Assembly (NCBI RefSeq): GCF_000702425.1
Contig: NZ_JNIE01000004.1
Span: 145,150 to 209,149 of the forward strand
Length of the DNA: 64,000 nucleotides
Source: Thermocrinis jamiesonii
GTDB lineage: Bacteria; Aquificota; Aquificia; Aquificales; Aquificaceae
Reading direction: 5' to 3'
Below are positions 45,158 to 52,113 of the stretch, piece after piece. The notes beneath the pieces are model-generated. The model was not told where the DNA came from and did no database searches. It worked only from the letters and a program-made list of their open reading frames with translations. Position numbers and translations under genes: made by a program. Each line of letters starts with the position of its first letter. Position 1 is the stretch's first letter.

Positions 45158-46745
45158 ATACCTCCTGTAAAGAATACACTTTTAGCCTTTTACCGCTTTC
45201 CAAATAACACCTTATAGCCTCGAGCATTGCATATCCACCCCTCACAGTGGTTGTGTATGGGATCCCTTGCTGAACTGTAGCCCTTCTGATGTGGTAAGCA
45301 TCCGTTCTTGCACGTCTGCCAGTGGGCGTGTTTATCACCGCATGCACCTCTGAATTTTTTATCATATCAACTACGTTAGGTCTTCCTTCCGAAACTTTTA
45401 ACACGTGTTTTACATCAACTCCCCTTTCTTTCAAAAACTTATACGTTCCAGAAGTTGCAAGCACTTCAAATCCGAGATCAATAAAACCTTTTGCCAAATC
45501 AACTACCTTAGGCTTATCCCTATCAGCTACACTTATAAATATTCTTCCCTCCGTTGGCAATTTATTACCAGCTGCAAGCTGACTTTTGTAGTAAGCCAAC
45601 CCAAATTTCTTGTCTATTCCCATAACTTCGCCGGTGCTTTTCATTTCAGGCCCCAAAACCGGATCTACTTCAGGAAACCTGTTCCACGGAAAGACCACCT
45701 CCTTGACTGTATAGTATTCCCAGTCCTTTGGTAAAAAGTCACTACAGTAATGAGCTTTGCCTTCTTTGAGCCTTTCAAAAACTTCCGGAACTAAGTCCCT
45801 TAGTTTTTTACCAATGCAAACCTTAGCTGCAAGCTTTGCCAAAGGATAGCCTATACTTTTGCTTACAAAAGGTATAGTCCTTGACGCTCTTGGATTAACC
45901 TCCAGCACATAAACCTCTCCGTTCTTTACCGCAAACTGAAGGTTGATAAGCCCCTTTGTTTTAAGAGCCTTAGCTATCAGCTTGGTTTTCTCCTTTATCT
46001 CTTGGGTTACTTCTTCTGTTAGCGTGTAAGGTGGGATGGATGCAGCGCTGTCACCAGAGTGAACACCTGCCTCTTCAATGTGTTCCATAACCGCACCTAT
46101 TAGAAAGTCTTCTCCATCTCCTATGGCATCCACATCCACTTCCACGCTGTCTGATAGATACCTGTCCAAAAGTATGGGCCTTTCGTAACTCACCTCCACA
46201 GCTTCCTCAAGGTAATCCAACAGCTCTTCTTCCTCATAAACTATCCTCATGGCTCTACCACCGAGCACATAAGAAGGCCTCACAAGAAGTGGATAACCTA
46301 TTTCTCTTGCACATCTTAAAGCCTCTTCTTTTGTTCTTGCGGTCCTACTTTCTGTTTGTCTAATGTTGAGCTTGTTCATCAATTCTCTGAACCTTTCCCT
46401 GTCCTCGGCTATATCTATGCTTTCCGGATCGGTGCCAAGTATAGGAATACCCAAGTTTCTCAGTGGTATGGAAAGCTTAAGTGGTGTCTGCCCACCAAAC
46501 TGTATTAAAACACCGTCAGGATTTTCCTTTCTTATGACTTCCAACACATTTTCCAAAACCACTGGCTCAAAGTAGAGTTTGTTCGCTGTATCGTAATCTG
46601 TGGAAACAGTTTCTGGATTGCAATTTATCATTATGGTTTGAATACCTTCTTCCTTTAGCGCAAAGATGGCTTGCACGCATGCATAGTCAAACTCTATGCC
46701 CTGACCTATCCTGTTTGGACCGCTCCCAAGGATTAAGATCTTCAT
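45144..46745 (-). CDS. carB: carbamoyl-phosphate synthase large chain, C-terminal half (split CarB)
   Basis: 533 aa, about half of a usual 1070-aa CarB. It begins at the second synthetase unit (KILILGSGPNRIGQGIEFDY; NCNPETVSTDYDTA), carries the second ATP-grasp (PLLVRPSYVLGGRAM, LEVNPRASRT) and the C-terminal MGS-like allosteric domain (EVLATSGTYKFLKERG, VINTPTGRRARTDAY). A clean ATG start and lack of upstream homologous sequence show the gene is split rather than truncated; Aquifex CarB is also known to be split. The N-terminal half must be encoded elsewhere. Confidence 0.92.
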   Translation of the reverse strand: MKILILGSGPNRIGQGIEFDYACVQAIFALKEEGIQTIMINCNPETVSTDYDTANKLYFEPVVLENVLEVIRKENPDGVLIQFGGQTPLKLSIPLRNLGIPILGTDPESIDIAEDRERFRELMNKLNIRQTESRTARTKEEALRCAREIGYPLLVRPSYVLGGRAMRIVYEEEELLDYLEEAVEVSYERPILLDRYLSDSVEVDVDAIGDGEDFLIGAVMEHIEEAGVHSGDSAASIPPYTLTEEVTQEIKEKTKLIAKALKTKGLINLQFAVKNGEVYVLEVNPRASRTIPFVSKSIGYPLAKLAAKVCIGKKLRDLVPEVFERLKEGKAHYCSDFLPKDWEYYTVKEVVFPWNRFPEVDPVLGPEMKSTGEVMGIDKKFGLAYYKSQLAAGNKLPTEGRIFISVADRDKPKVVDLAKGFIDLGFEVLATSGTYKFLKERGVDVKHVLKVSEGRPNVVDMIKNSEVHAVINTPTGRRARTDAYHIRRATVQQGIPYTTTVRGGYAMLEAIRCYLESGKRLKVYSLQEVFGEV

Positions 46746-46759
46746 TTAAAAGTATGATT

Positions 46760-47542
46760 TTAACCTAACAAAGTAGAGGTCAGCTCTTCAAGCGAATCGA
46801 AGGTATAATCTGGTTCAAAGTTTGCTTTTTTGAGCTCTTCTTTTCTGTATTTACCCGTGGTCATAAACACGGTCTTTATCCATCCAAGCTTCTTTGCTCC
46901 TATCAGGTCTGTGTATATATCGTCGCTTATAAGATAAACTTCGCCCCTTTCCAACCCCTCCAAAGCATAATTCAAAAACTCCTCAGAAGGCTTTCCAAGG
47001 TTAGGAAGCTCTCCCTGGTAGTTGGTAGCATGCTTTAGCATCATAGCTATAGATCCTGCTCCTGGAAAGTAAAGTCCATCATCATCCTTTACTATCCTGC
47101 TTAGGTTTACTGGGATAATCTTTGCCCCTTCCAGAAAAACCGCAGATACTGCCAGTTTTAATTTTTGAAAATCCAAATTTCTGTCTTGGGCTATTACCAC
47201 CGCCTGAACTCTGTGATCCTTCACCACTTCAAAGCCCTCTTCCTTAAGATACCTCTCCACCGACTCCATACCTATCAAAAGCAAACTTTGAACGCCAACA
47301 GACTTTAAATACATAGGTAATATTTTCAACGGTGTTAAAAAGTTTTCTTCTTTGATCCTCAAACCTTTTTCATTTAAAAGCTTTACCAATTCTGACGGTG
47401 GTCTTGTTGAGTTGTTGGAAACTATCCTGAATGGAATTTTTTCAGACTCAAGCTTTTCCAAAAACTCTTTAGCTCCATTCAAAGGGTTTAATTTTTTGTC
47501 CCCTACCAAAACACCATCAAGGTCTATAAGGAAAACCTTCAT
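46760..47542 (-). CDS. HAD-IIA family phosphatase (NagD-like)
   Basis: 260 aa haloacid-dehalogenase hydrolase: motif I FLIDLDGVLVGD, motif II IVSNNSTRPPSE (the NagD form), a C2 cap domain, and motifs III/IV in LGKPSEEFLNYAL and YLISDDIYTDLIGAKKLG. Relatives remove phosphate from nucleotides or sugar phosphates such as glycolate- or glycerol-phosphate. Overlaps minE by 4 bp; no link to division is implied. Confidence 0.87.
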   Translation of the reverse strand: MKVFLIDLDGVLVGDKKLNPLNGAKEFLEKLESEKIPFRIVSNNSTRPPSELVKLLNEKGLRIKEENFLTPLKILPMYLKSVGVQSLLLIGMESVERYLKEEGFEVVKDHRVQAVVIAQDRNLDFQKLKLAVSAVFLEGAKIIPVNLSRIVKDDDGLYFPGAGSIAMMLKHATNYQGELPNLGKPSEEFLNYALEGLERGEVYLISDDIYTDLIGAKKLGWIKTVFMTTGKYRKEELKKANFEPDYTFDSLEELTSTLLG

Positions 47543-47784
47543 TGCTTGAAGGGTATGCTAATCCAAAGTTCATCGAAGTTTTCTCTTTCCCTCTTTATAT
47601 CAACTTCGATTTTGTCTATATCAAACTGAGAGTATTTGGAAAAAACATACACTAAGTCATCTTTCAATTTTTCTACAAAATTTGGGGGAAGCCCTCTTCT
47701 TTCGTAGGAAAGGACTAAAGTAAGCCTCCTTTTTGCTTCGTCCTTGCTTTTACTACGCCTAAACCTAAAAATATAATCCAACAT
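47539..47784 (-). CDS. minE: cell division topological specificity factor MinE
   Basis: 81 aa with the MinE pattern: SKDEAKRRLTLVLSYERRGLPPNFVEKLKDDLVYVF and a beta-rich C-terminus (DIDKIEVDIKRE). MinE displaces MinD from the membrane and keeps MinC away from mid-cell. It follows minD by 5 bp, in the usual C-D-E order. Confidence 0.93.
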   Translation of the reverse strand: MLDYIFRFRRSKSKDEAKRRLTLVLSYERRGLPPNFVEKLKDDLVYVFSKYSQFDIDKIEVDIKRERENFDELWISIPFKQ

Positions 47785-47789
47785 TACGC

Positions 47790-48578
47790 TTATCTCCCAA
47801 ATAGTTTTTCAAAGAAGCTCCTTTTTTTTCCATGAAAAACCATAGGTACATCTTCCCCCAATATTCTCTTAGCTATATCCATAAGGGCTTTTGAAGCTGG
47901 ATAATCATCCTCAAGCACAATAGGTTCCCCTCTGTTGGTATAGTCCACCATTTTTGGCTCCTCTGGGATAACGCCTATTAGTGGAGCTCTAAGGATCTCC
48001 ACAACATCATCCACCGAGAGCATTTGACCTTTATCTACCGCATCCCATCTTATTCTGTTTATAATCAGTTTGTAGTCCGTTTTGCCCATATTTTCTAACA
48101 TACCTATTATTCTATCCGCATCTCTTACTGAGGAAACTTCAGGATTTACCACCACCAGAGCAACATCGGCCGGGGAGGCTGCTATTTGAAAACCCCTTTC
48201 TATACCAGCTGGGGAATCTATAAATATATAGTCATACTGGTTTGATTCTTTTATCTCGTTCACAAGACTAAGCCATTTTTCTGGATCGACCGCATCTTTA
48301 TTTTTTGTTTGATTGGCTGGCAAAAGCCAGACACTAAAACCCCTTTTGTCCTTCACTAAAGCCTTGTGGAAAGACACCCTTCCTTCCAAAACGTCAAGCA
48401 CGTCATAAACTATCCTATTTTCTAAGCCTAGAATCATATCTAAGTTTCTAAGACCTATGTCTGCATCCATACATAGCACCTTTTTTCCCATTTTTGCAAG
48501 GGCTATAGACAAGTTAGCAGTAATGGTTGTCTTTCCAACGCCACCCTTACCAGACGTGACCACTAATACCTCAGTCAT
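47790..48578 (-). CDS. minD: septum site-determining ATPase MinD
   Basis: 262 aa: deviant Walker A SGKGGVGKTT, LCMDADIGLRNLDMILGLE, switch II FIDSPAGIERGF, and a C-terminal membrane-targeting amphipathic helix (KRSFFEKLFGR). I chose the ATG at 48578 (MTEVLVVTSGKGG): it is 9 nt after GAAAGGG, while the ATG at 48596 lies inside minC with that box too close. It recruits MinC to the membrane. Confidence 0.94.
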   Translation of the reverse strand: MTEVLVVTSGKGGVGKTTITANLSIALAKMGKKVLCMDADIGLRNLDMILGLENRIVYDVLDVLEGRVSFHKALVKDKRGFSVWLLPANQTKNKDAVDPEKWLSLVNEIKESNQYDYIFIDSPAGIERGFQIAASPADVALVVVNPEVSSVRDADRIIGMLENMGKTDYKLIINRIRWDAVDKGQMLSVDDVVEILRAPLIGVIPEEPKMVDYTNRGEPIVLEDDYPASKALMDIAKRILGEDVPMVFHGKKRSFFEKLFGR

Positions 48579-48582
48579 GCTT

Positions 48583-49143
48583 TCATACCCTTTCAAGAAT
48601 TATAGCACCACCTTCCACTTTTGCAATCTCCGGATAGCCAGGGGACACTCTTTCCTCTTCGTTTGATATGGCTATCTTTCTTCCGATTCTTATTTGCTGA
48701 GGTTCCATACGCAGAGCTACTACTACTGCGCTTTCATCACCAAGGGCACCAGCCACCGCTATGCCTCTAAGAGTACCCATTACGATTATGTTCCCAGTTG
48801 CTATTATCTGTGCATCTTTATTTACGTTTCCAAGCACAAGCACATCCCCATTGTGCTCTATTTTCTGCCCAGATCTTAAATGTTTTTCTACTACGAGAAG
48901 TCTATTTACAGCTTTTTCTTCAAAAGACGCTTTTATCTTTCTTATGTTTCTTAGGCTCTTTTTAATCAGGAAATGCTCAATCTTTTTTGTTAAATCTCCG
49001 TCCCCCTCTACCAAAAAATAAGCACCTTCGGAAAGTTTGGAACTTAAAAACTTCTCCAGTCGCTCGAATACCTCTGATTCCTCCGCCCCTTGATCTACCC
49101 TTATCAATATCACAGGTAAGGTTATTCCTTTTATTTCTATCAT
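48583..49143 (-). CDS. minC: septum site-determining protein MinC
   Basis: Inhibitor of FtsZ ring assembly. 186 aa; N-terminal domain (ILIRVDQGAEESEVFERLEKFL) and the C-terminal beta-helix with LRSGQKIEHNGDVLVLGNVN, IVMGTLRGIAVAGALGDESAVVVALRMEPQQIRIG. It is somewhat shorter than E. coli MinC. The ATG is 10 nt after the tRNA-Asn 3' end, without a Shine-Dalgarno, so its mRNA may be freed by tRNA processing. Confidence 0.93.
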   Translation of the reverse strand: MIEIKGITLPVILIRVDQGAEESEVFERLEKFLSSKLSEGAYFLVEGDGDLTKKIEHFLIKKSLRNIRKIKASFEEKAVNRLLVVEKHLRSGQKIEHNGDVLVLGNVNKDAQIIATGNIIVMGTLRGIAVAGALGDESAVVVALRMEPQQIRIGRKIAISNEEERVSPGYPEIAKVEGGAIILERV

Positions 49144-49153
49144 TTTTCTTAAG

Positions 49154-49226
49154 CTCCGGGGGAGGGACTCGAACCCCCAACCTGGTGGTTAACAGCCACC
49201 CGCTCTGCCCGTTGAGCTACCCCGGA
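49154..49226 (-). tRNA. tRNA-Asn (anticodon GTT)
   Basis: 73-nt cloverleaf: acceptor TCCGGGG/CCCCGGA, D-stem GCTC/GAGC, anticodon stem GGTGG/CCACC around loop CTGTTAA, T-loop TTCGAGT, discriminator G73 as expected for asparagine. CCA not encoded. It is the promoter-proximal gene of the min unit. Confidence 0.95.
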
Positions 49227-49237
49227 TATAGTTAAAA

Positions 49238-49243
49238 ATTATA
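49238..49243 (-). promoter_or_regulatory. extended -10 promoter of tRNA-Asn and the min unit
   Basis: On the minus strand TGA-TATAAT, an extended -10 (TGnTATAAT), ends 11 nt before the tRNA-Asn 5' end. No -35 match, which extended -10 promoters can do without. It sits 7 nt upstream of where the activator gene ends. Confidence 0.5.
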
Positions 49244-49249
49244 TCAAAA

Positions 49250-50797
49250 TCACAAACCAAGTTCCCTCATTTTTCTCCAAAGGGTAGTCCTGTGCATTCC
49301 CAGGATTTTGGATGCAAGCGTTTTGTTTCCTCCCACTTGTTCAAGCACTTTTTTTATCCTCTCTTTTTCCTCTTCCAGATCTTCCCTCCTTTGGACATCC
49401 AACTGAAGATCCTCTAAGTTTATCAGCGTCCCCCTCGCAGTTATAACCGCCCTTTCTATAATATTTTCAAGCTCTCTGATATTTCCGTAGAAAGGATAAG
49501 AAAGTAAAGCCTTCATAGCATCGGAAGATATTCCCTTTATCTTTTTACGGTAAGCCTTTGAAAACTTCTGAATAAAGTGATTTACCAAAATGGGAACATC
49601 TTCCAACCTTTCTCTCAAAGGTGGAATGTAAATTCTTATAACACTTAGTCTGTAATATAGATCCTCTCTAAAGAGTCCTTTTTGAACTAACTCTTTAAGA
49701 TTTTTGTTCGTGCTTGCTATAATTCTTACATCTACCTTACGTGGTTTTGTGTCTCCAAGTCTTTCAAACTCCTTTTCTTGAACTAAGTGAAGGATCTTTG
49801 CCTGAAGGCTCAGTGGCATATCTCCGATCTCATCCAAAAGCAGAGTTCCACCATCTGCCAGCTCTACTTTTCCAGGTTTATCCCTTACCGCACCAGTAAA
49901 AGCGCCCTTTACGTATCCAAAAAGTTCAGCTTCCAATAAGCCTTCGGGAATAGCTGCACAATTTACTTTTACAAAAGGTTTGTCTCTCCTTGGAGACATG
50001 TAATGAATATACTTAGCAAGCAAAGACTTACCAGTTCCTGTTTCTCCTTCTATGAGCACGTTTGTGGGATATTCAGCCACGCTTTGGGCTAGTTCTAAAA
50101 CCTTTTGGAAAGAGGGACTTTTAAAAACTATAGTATTTTCTTCTCCAAAGTTACAGCTTAGAACTTCTTGAATAGGATATAAAGATACCACATAGCCAAA
50201 GCCAGAGCTCATTGGAGAGACAAGCACAGAAGCTTTTTGTTTTCCACAGGGAGTTTGAATATAAACGTCTGCCCTTTCGCCCTCTGGCGGAAGCTCTTCT
50301 ATAGACAATTCTATCAATTCTTTCACATTCTTTCCTACCAGATTCTCCTCGTAATCTCTACACAGCATACGATGGGCTATTTTATTGTGCTCCAAAACAA
50401 AACCATCTTTATCCACCACCAATATAGCCTCTACTATGGAGTTAAGTATGGCTTCTTTGTAGGACCTTTGCCTTTCTGCCTCCACTATGCAATGAACCAC
50501 GTTTGTAACATCCCTAAAGGTTTCTACCAGGTAGCCATCATCCAAAAGGCTCATGCTCCAACAAACATGCCTTTTATTCCAGATTTCTACATCATAAACC
50601 TGAAGCCCTTCTCTCTCTTCAAAAACTAAGCTTGCGGGACAGCTGTTGCATATGGAAAAAAGCCCCCTGCACTCCTCCCCTGCTTTTAGATCCTTACCTA
50701 TAAGCCTTTTTGCAGACGGATTGGCATAAACTATCCTCAGATTTTTGTCTATTACCAAAACCCCCTCAAACAGGTTTTCAAAAGTTTCAAACCCCAT
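49250..50797 (-). CDS. sigma-54-dependent transcriptional activator, PAS-PAS-AAA+-Fis
   Basis: 515 aa from the ATG at 50797 (a TTG precedes it by one codon). Two N-terminal PAS domains (about 1-105 and 112-215); the first has Cys43, Cys50 and Cys53 (CRGLFSICNSCP) and Cys79, a possible metal or redox site. The AAA+ domain has Walker A GETGTGKS, the sigma-54 contact loop GAFTGA, Walker B GGTLLLDEIGDMPL and FREDLYYRLSV. A C-terminal Fis-type helix-turn-helix (NKTLASKILGMHRTTLWRKMRELG) binds DNA. No receiver domain, so it senses a signal directly. It is the last gene of the DUF2173-SCP2 unit, which is preceded by a sigma-54 promoter and a palindrome. Confidence 0.93.
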   Translation of the reverse strand: MGFETFENLFEGVLVIDKNLRIVYANPSAKRLIGKDLKAGEECRGLFSICNSCPASLVFEEREGLQVYDVEIWNKRHVCWSMSLLDDGYLVETFRDVTNVVHCIVEAERQRSYKEAILNSIVEAILVVDKDGFVLEHNKIAHRMLCRDYEENLVGKNVKELIELSIEELPPEGERADVYIQTPCGKQKASVLVSPMSSGFGYVVSLYPIQEVLSCNFGEENTIVFKSPSFQKVLELAQSVAEYPTNVLIEGETGTGKSLLAKYIHYMSPRRDKPFVKVNCAAIPEGLLEAELFGYVKGAFTGAVRDKPGKVELADGGTLLLDEIGDMPLSLQAKILHLVQEKEFERLGDTKPRKVDVRIIASTNKNLKELVQKGLFREDLYYRLSVIRIYIPPLRERLEDVPILVNHFIQKFSKAYRKKIKGISSDAMKALLSYPFYGNIRELENIIERAVITARGTLINLEDLQLDVQRREDLEEEKERIKKVLEQVGGNKTLASKILGMHRTTLWRKMRELGL

Positions 50798-50803
50798 CAA
50801 TTC

Positions 50804-51193
50804 TCATTTTATCTCCCAATCGGTGGGAACTTTTCCCATCATCCTTAAACTATCCTCAAAAGCGGACATATATTTCATGGCAGTTATCATGGAACCTTTG
50901 AACTTTAACCTTTTTGTTAGCATAGCAGCCTTTGGCCCCATGTCTCCAGTAGCTAACTTCTTCCAATTTTCCAGATTAGCCCATAGCTCAAAGTCGTAAC
51001 TCTTGCTGTCTGCCTTTCCTGCTTCCTTTGCTTCTCCGTTTTGAACTATCAGATGGACCGCATCTCCCTCTCTTCCTTCTATGTAATACTTTATGCTTGC
51101 GGAGAAGTCCTTTAGCTCATTTTTTAACTTTTCGTTTTTGTTCCATTCCTCTGCGTAAGCCTTTATCCACTGCTCCGAAAGAAATTTATACAT
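50804..51193 (-). CDS. SCP-2 sterol-transfer domain protein
   Basis: 129 aa, soluble, one SCP2-like fold: SASIKYYIEGREGDAVHLIVQNGEAKEAG, YDFELWANLENWKKLATGDMGPKAAMLTKRLKFKGSM. SCP2 domains hold hydrophobic ligands in a cavity; bacterial ligands are mostly unknown. Strong Shine-Dalgarno (GCAGGAGG) just after the U-run of an intrinsic terminator, so its expression depends on read-through or on a separate start. The activator gene begins 6 bp later. Confidence 0.85.
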   Translation of the reverse strand: MYKFLSEQWIKAYAEEWNKNEKLKNELKDFSASIKYYIEGREGDAVHLIVQNGEAKEAGKADSKSYDFELWANLENWKKLATGDMGPKAAMLTKRLKFKGSMITAMKYMSAFEDSLRMMGKVPTDWEIK

Positions 51194-51207
51194 TTTTTCC
51201 TCCTGCG

Positions 51208-51229
51208 AAAAAAGGGGCAGGCGCGCCCC
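51208..51229 (-). terminator. intrinsic terminator between the DUF2173 pair and the SCP2 gene
   Basis: On the minus strand GGGGC (51229-51225), loop GCGCCT, GCCCC (51218-51214) and then six T (51213-51208). It lies 12 bp after the second DUF2173 gene and directly in front of the SCP2 Shine-Dalgarno. The 5-bp all-GC stem suggests partial termination, giving high DUF2173 and low SCP2/activator expression. Confidence 0.7.
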
Positions 51230-51241
51230 CGAGGGATGTTT

Positions 51242-51577
51242 TTACTTGCCCGCTTCTTCCCTTAGCACCTTAAAGACTTCGTTGAAGGACACTTCGTCGT
51301 TGTTGACAAAGACGCCTACATTACCCACCACGCACACAGAATACTTTGGCCCAGTCAGAGCCCAACCTATAAGTGGTGTCCATTCTTGTCCGGAAAGGGC
51401 TGTCCATCCTTGAGTTTGCATTTCAGCCATCATGGTGTTTGCTGCGCACATCATCGCAGCCATTGCAGCATGCTCTTCGGATATGTTGCCCTTATAGGCA
51501 ACAAGTTTGCCATCTGGGGAAAACTCCCCAGCAGCCCAAACACCTTTTATGCTCATAAGTCTGTCCAAGTTTGCCAT
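51242..51577 (-). CDS. DUF2173 family protein, second tandem copy
   Basis: 111 aa; paralogue of the upstream gene. Shared blocks: MSIKGVWAAGEFSPDGKLVAY, AAMAAMMCAANTMMAEMQTQGW and CVVGNVGVFVNNDEVSF, with two conserved cysteines (MMCAAN and the one before VGNVGVF). Length and alternating strand/helix pattern suggest a small roadblock/profilin-like sensor or scaffold fold (inference). Function undescribed. Strong Shine-Dalgarno AAGGAGG; 12 bp after the first copy; followed by a terminator. Confidence 0.85.
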   Translation of the reverse strand: MANLDRLMSIKGVWAAGEFSPDGKLVAYKGNISEEHAAMAAMMCAANTMMAEMQTQGWTALSGQEWTPLIGWALTGPKYSVCVVGNVGVFVNNDEVSFNEVFKVLREEAGK

Positions 51578-51589
51578 GGCTTTACCTCC

Positions 51590-51931
51590 TTAAATGTATT
51601 TGGATAGCACTTCAAAGGTTTTATCAAAGTCTGCCTTGCTTAGCTCCACAAAAACTCCCACATTTCCCATTATGCAAGCTGCGTATTTGCCTCCCGCAAC
51701 CGCAAAGCCATAGACTGGATAAAATCCTCCCTGTCCGGTGTAGGCGCTCCATCCCTTTGCCTGCATATTACCCATAAGCTTGTTGGCAGCGCACATCATA
51801 GCCGCAATCTCGGCAGACTTTTCATCAATTTCTCCGTAGTAAGCCAAAAGCCTACCATCATCTGAAAACTCACCCGCAGCAATGGCTCCAGGTATGGACA
51901 TGAGCTCTTTCAACTTGCTAAGTGTAGCCAT
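51590..51931 (-). CDS. DUF2173 family protein, first tandem copy
   Basis: 113 aa: LKELMSIPGAIAAGEFSDDGRLLAY, AEIAAMMCAANKLMGNMQAKGW, YTGQGGFYPVYGFAVAGGKY and CIMGNVGVFVELSKADF. No signal peptide or membrane helix. It is the first gene behind a -24/-12 promoter and has a strong Shine-Dalgarno (AAAGGAGGTG), so it should be highly expressed when the activator is on. The two copies have diverged, so they may form a heteromer. Function unknown. Confidence 0.85.
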   Translation of the reverse strand: MATLSKLKELMSIPGAIAAGEFSDDGRLLAYYGEIDEKSAEIAAMMCAANKLMGNMQAKGWSAYTGQGGFYPVYGFAVAGGKYAACIMGNVGVFVELSKADFDKTFEVLSKYI

Positions 51932-51970
51932 AGCTTACACCTCCTTTAAAGGTTTTTCACTTATCTTTAT

Positions 51971-51986
51971 TGCAAAAAAAATGCCA
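51971..51986 (-). promoter_or_regulatory. sigma-54 (-24/-12) promoter of the DUF2173-SCP2-activator unit
   Basis: Minus-strand TGGCATTTTTTTTGCA matches the sigma-54 consensus TGGCAC(N5)TTGCA with exact GG-to-GC spacing; only the C of GGCAC is replaced. The expected start is near 51960, giving a leader of about 29 nt with a good Shine-Dalgarno before the ATG at 51931. Confidence 0.85.
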
Positions 51987-52044
51987 AAAATTACCTTTAT
52001 TGTTAGCTTGATTTTCAAAGTTTTTAGAAGGTTTTACTTTTCAA

Positions 52045-52079
52045 AAGTGTTGCATGATGCAACATATGATGCAACACTT
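52045..52079. promoter_or_regulatory. nested palindrome, candidate activator-binding (UAS) site
   Basis: An 11-bp inverted repeat AAGTGTTGCAT / ATGCAACACTT (52045-52055 and 52069-52079) encloses an extra half-site, so that GTTGCATgATGCAAC (52049-52063) is itself a perfect 15-bp palindrome and a third ATGCAAC follows at 52069-52075. It lies about 85-120 bp upstream of the sigma-54 start, the usual place for a Fis-type activator dimer pair. Its right arm touches the ttuA -35 box. Confidence 0.7.
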
Positions 52080-52105
52080 GGAAATGCATCAAAAAGCACT
52101 AAAAT
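52078..52105 (+). promoter_or_regulatory. candidate sigma-70 promoter of ttuA
   Basis: TTGGAA (52078-52083), 16-bp spacer, TAAAAT (52100-52105), 8 nt before the ttuA ATG and no Shine-Dalgarno. The -35 box overlaps the right arm of the palindrome, so a protein bound there could block it. Confidence 0.5.
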
Positions 52106-52113
52106 TTATTTAG

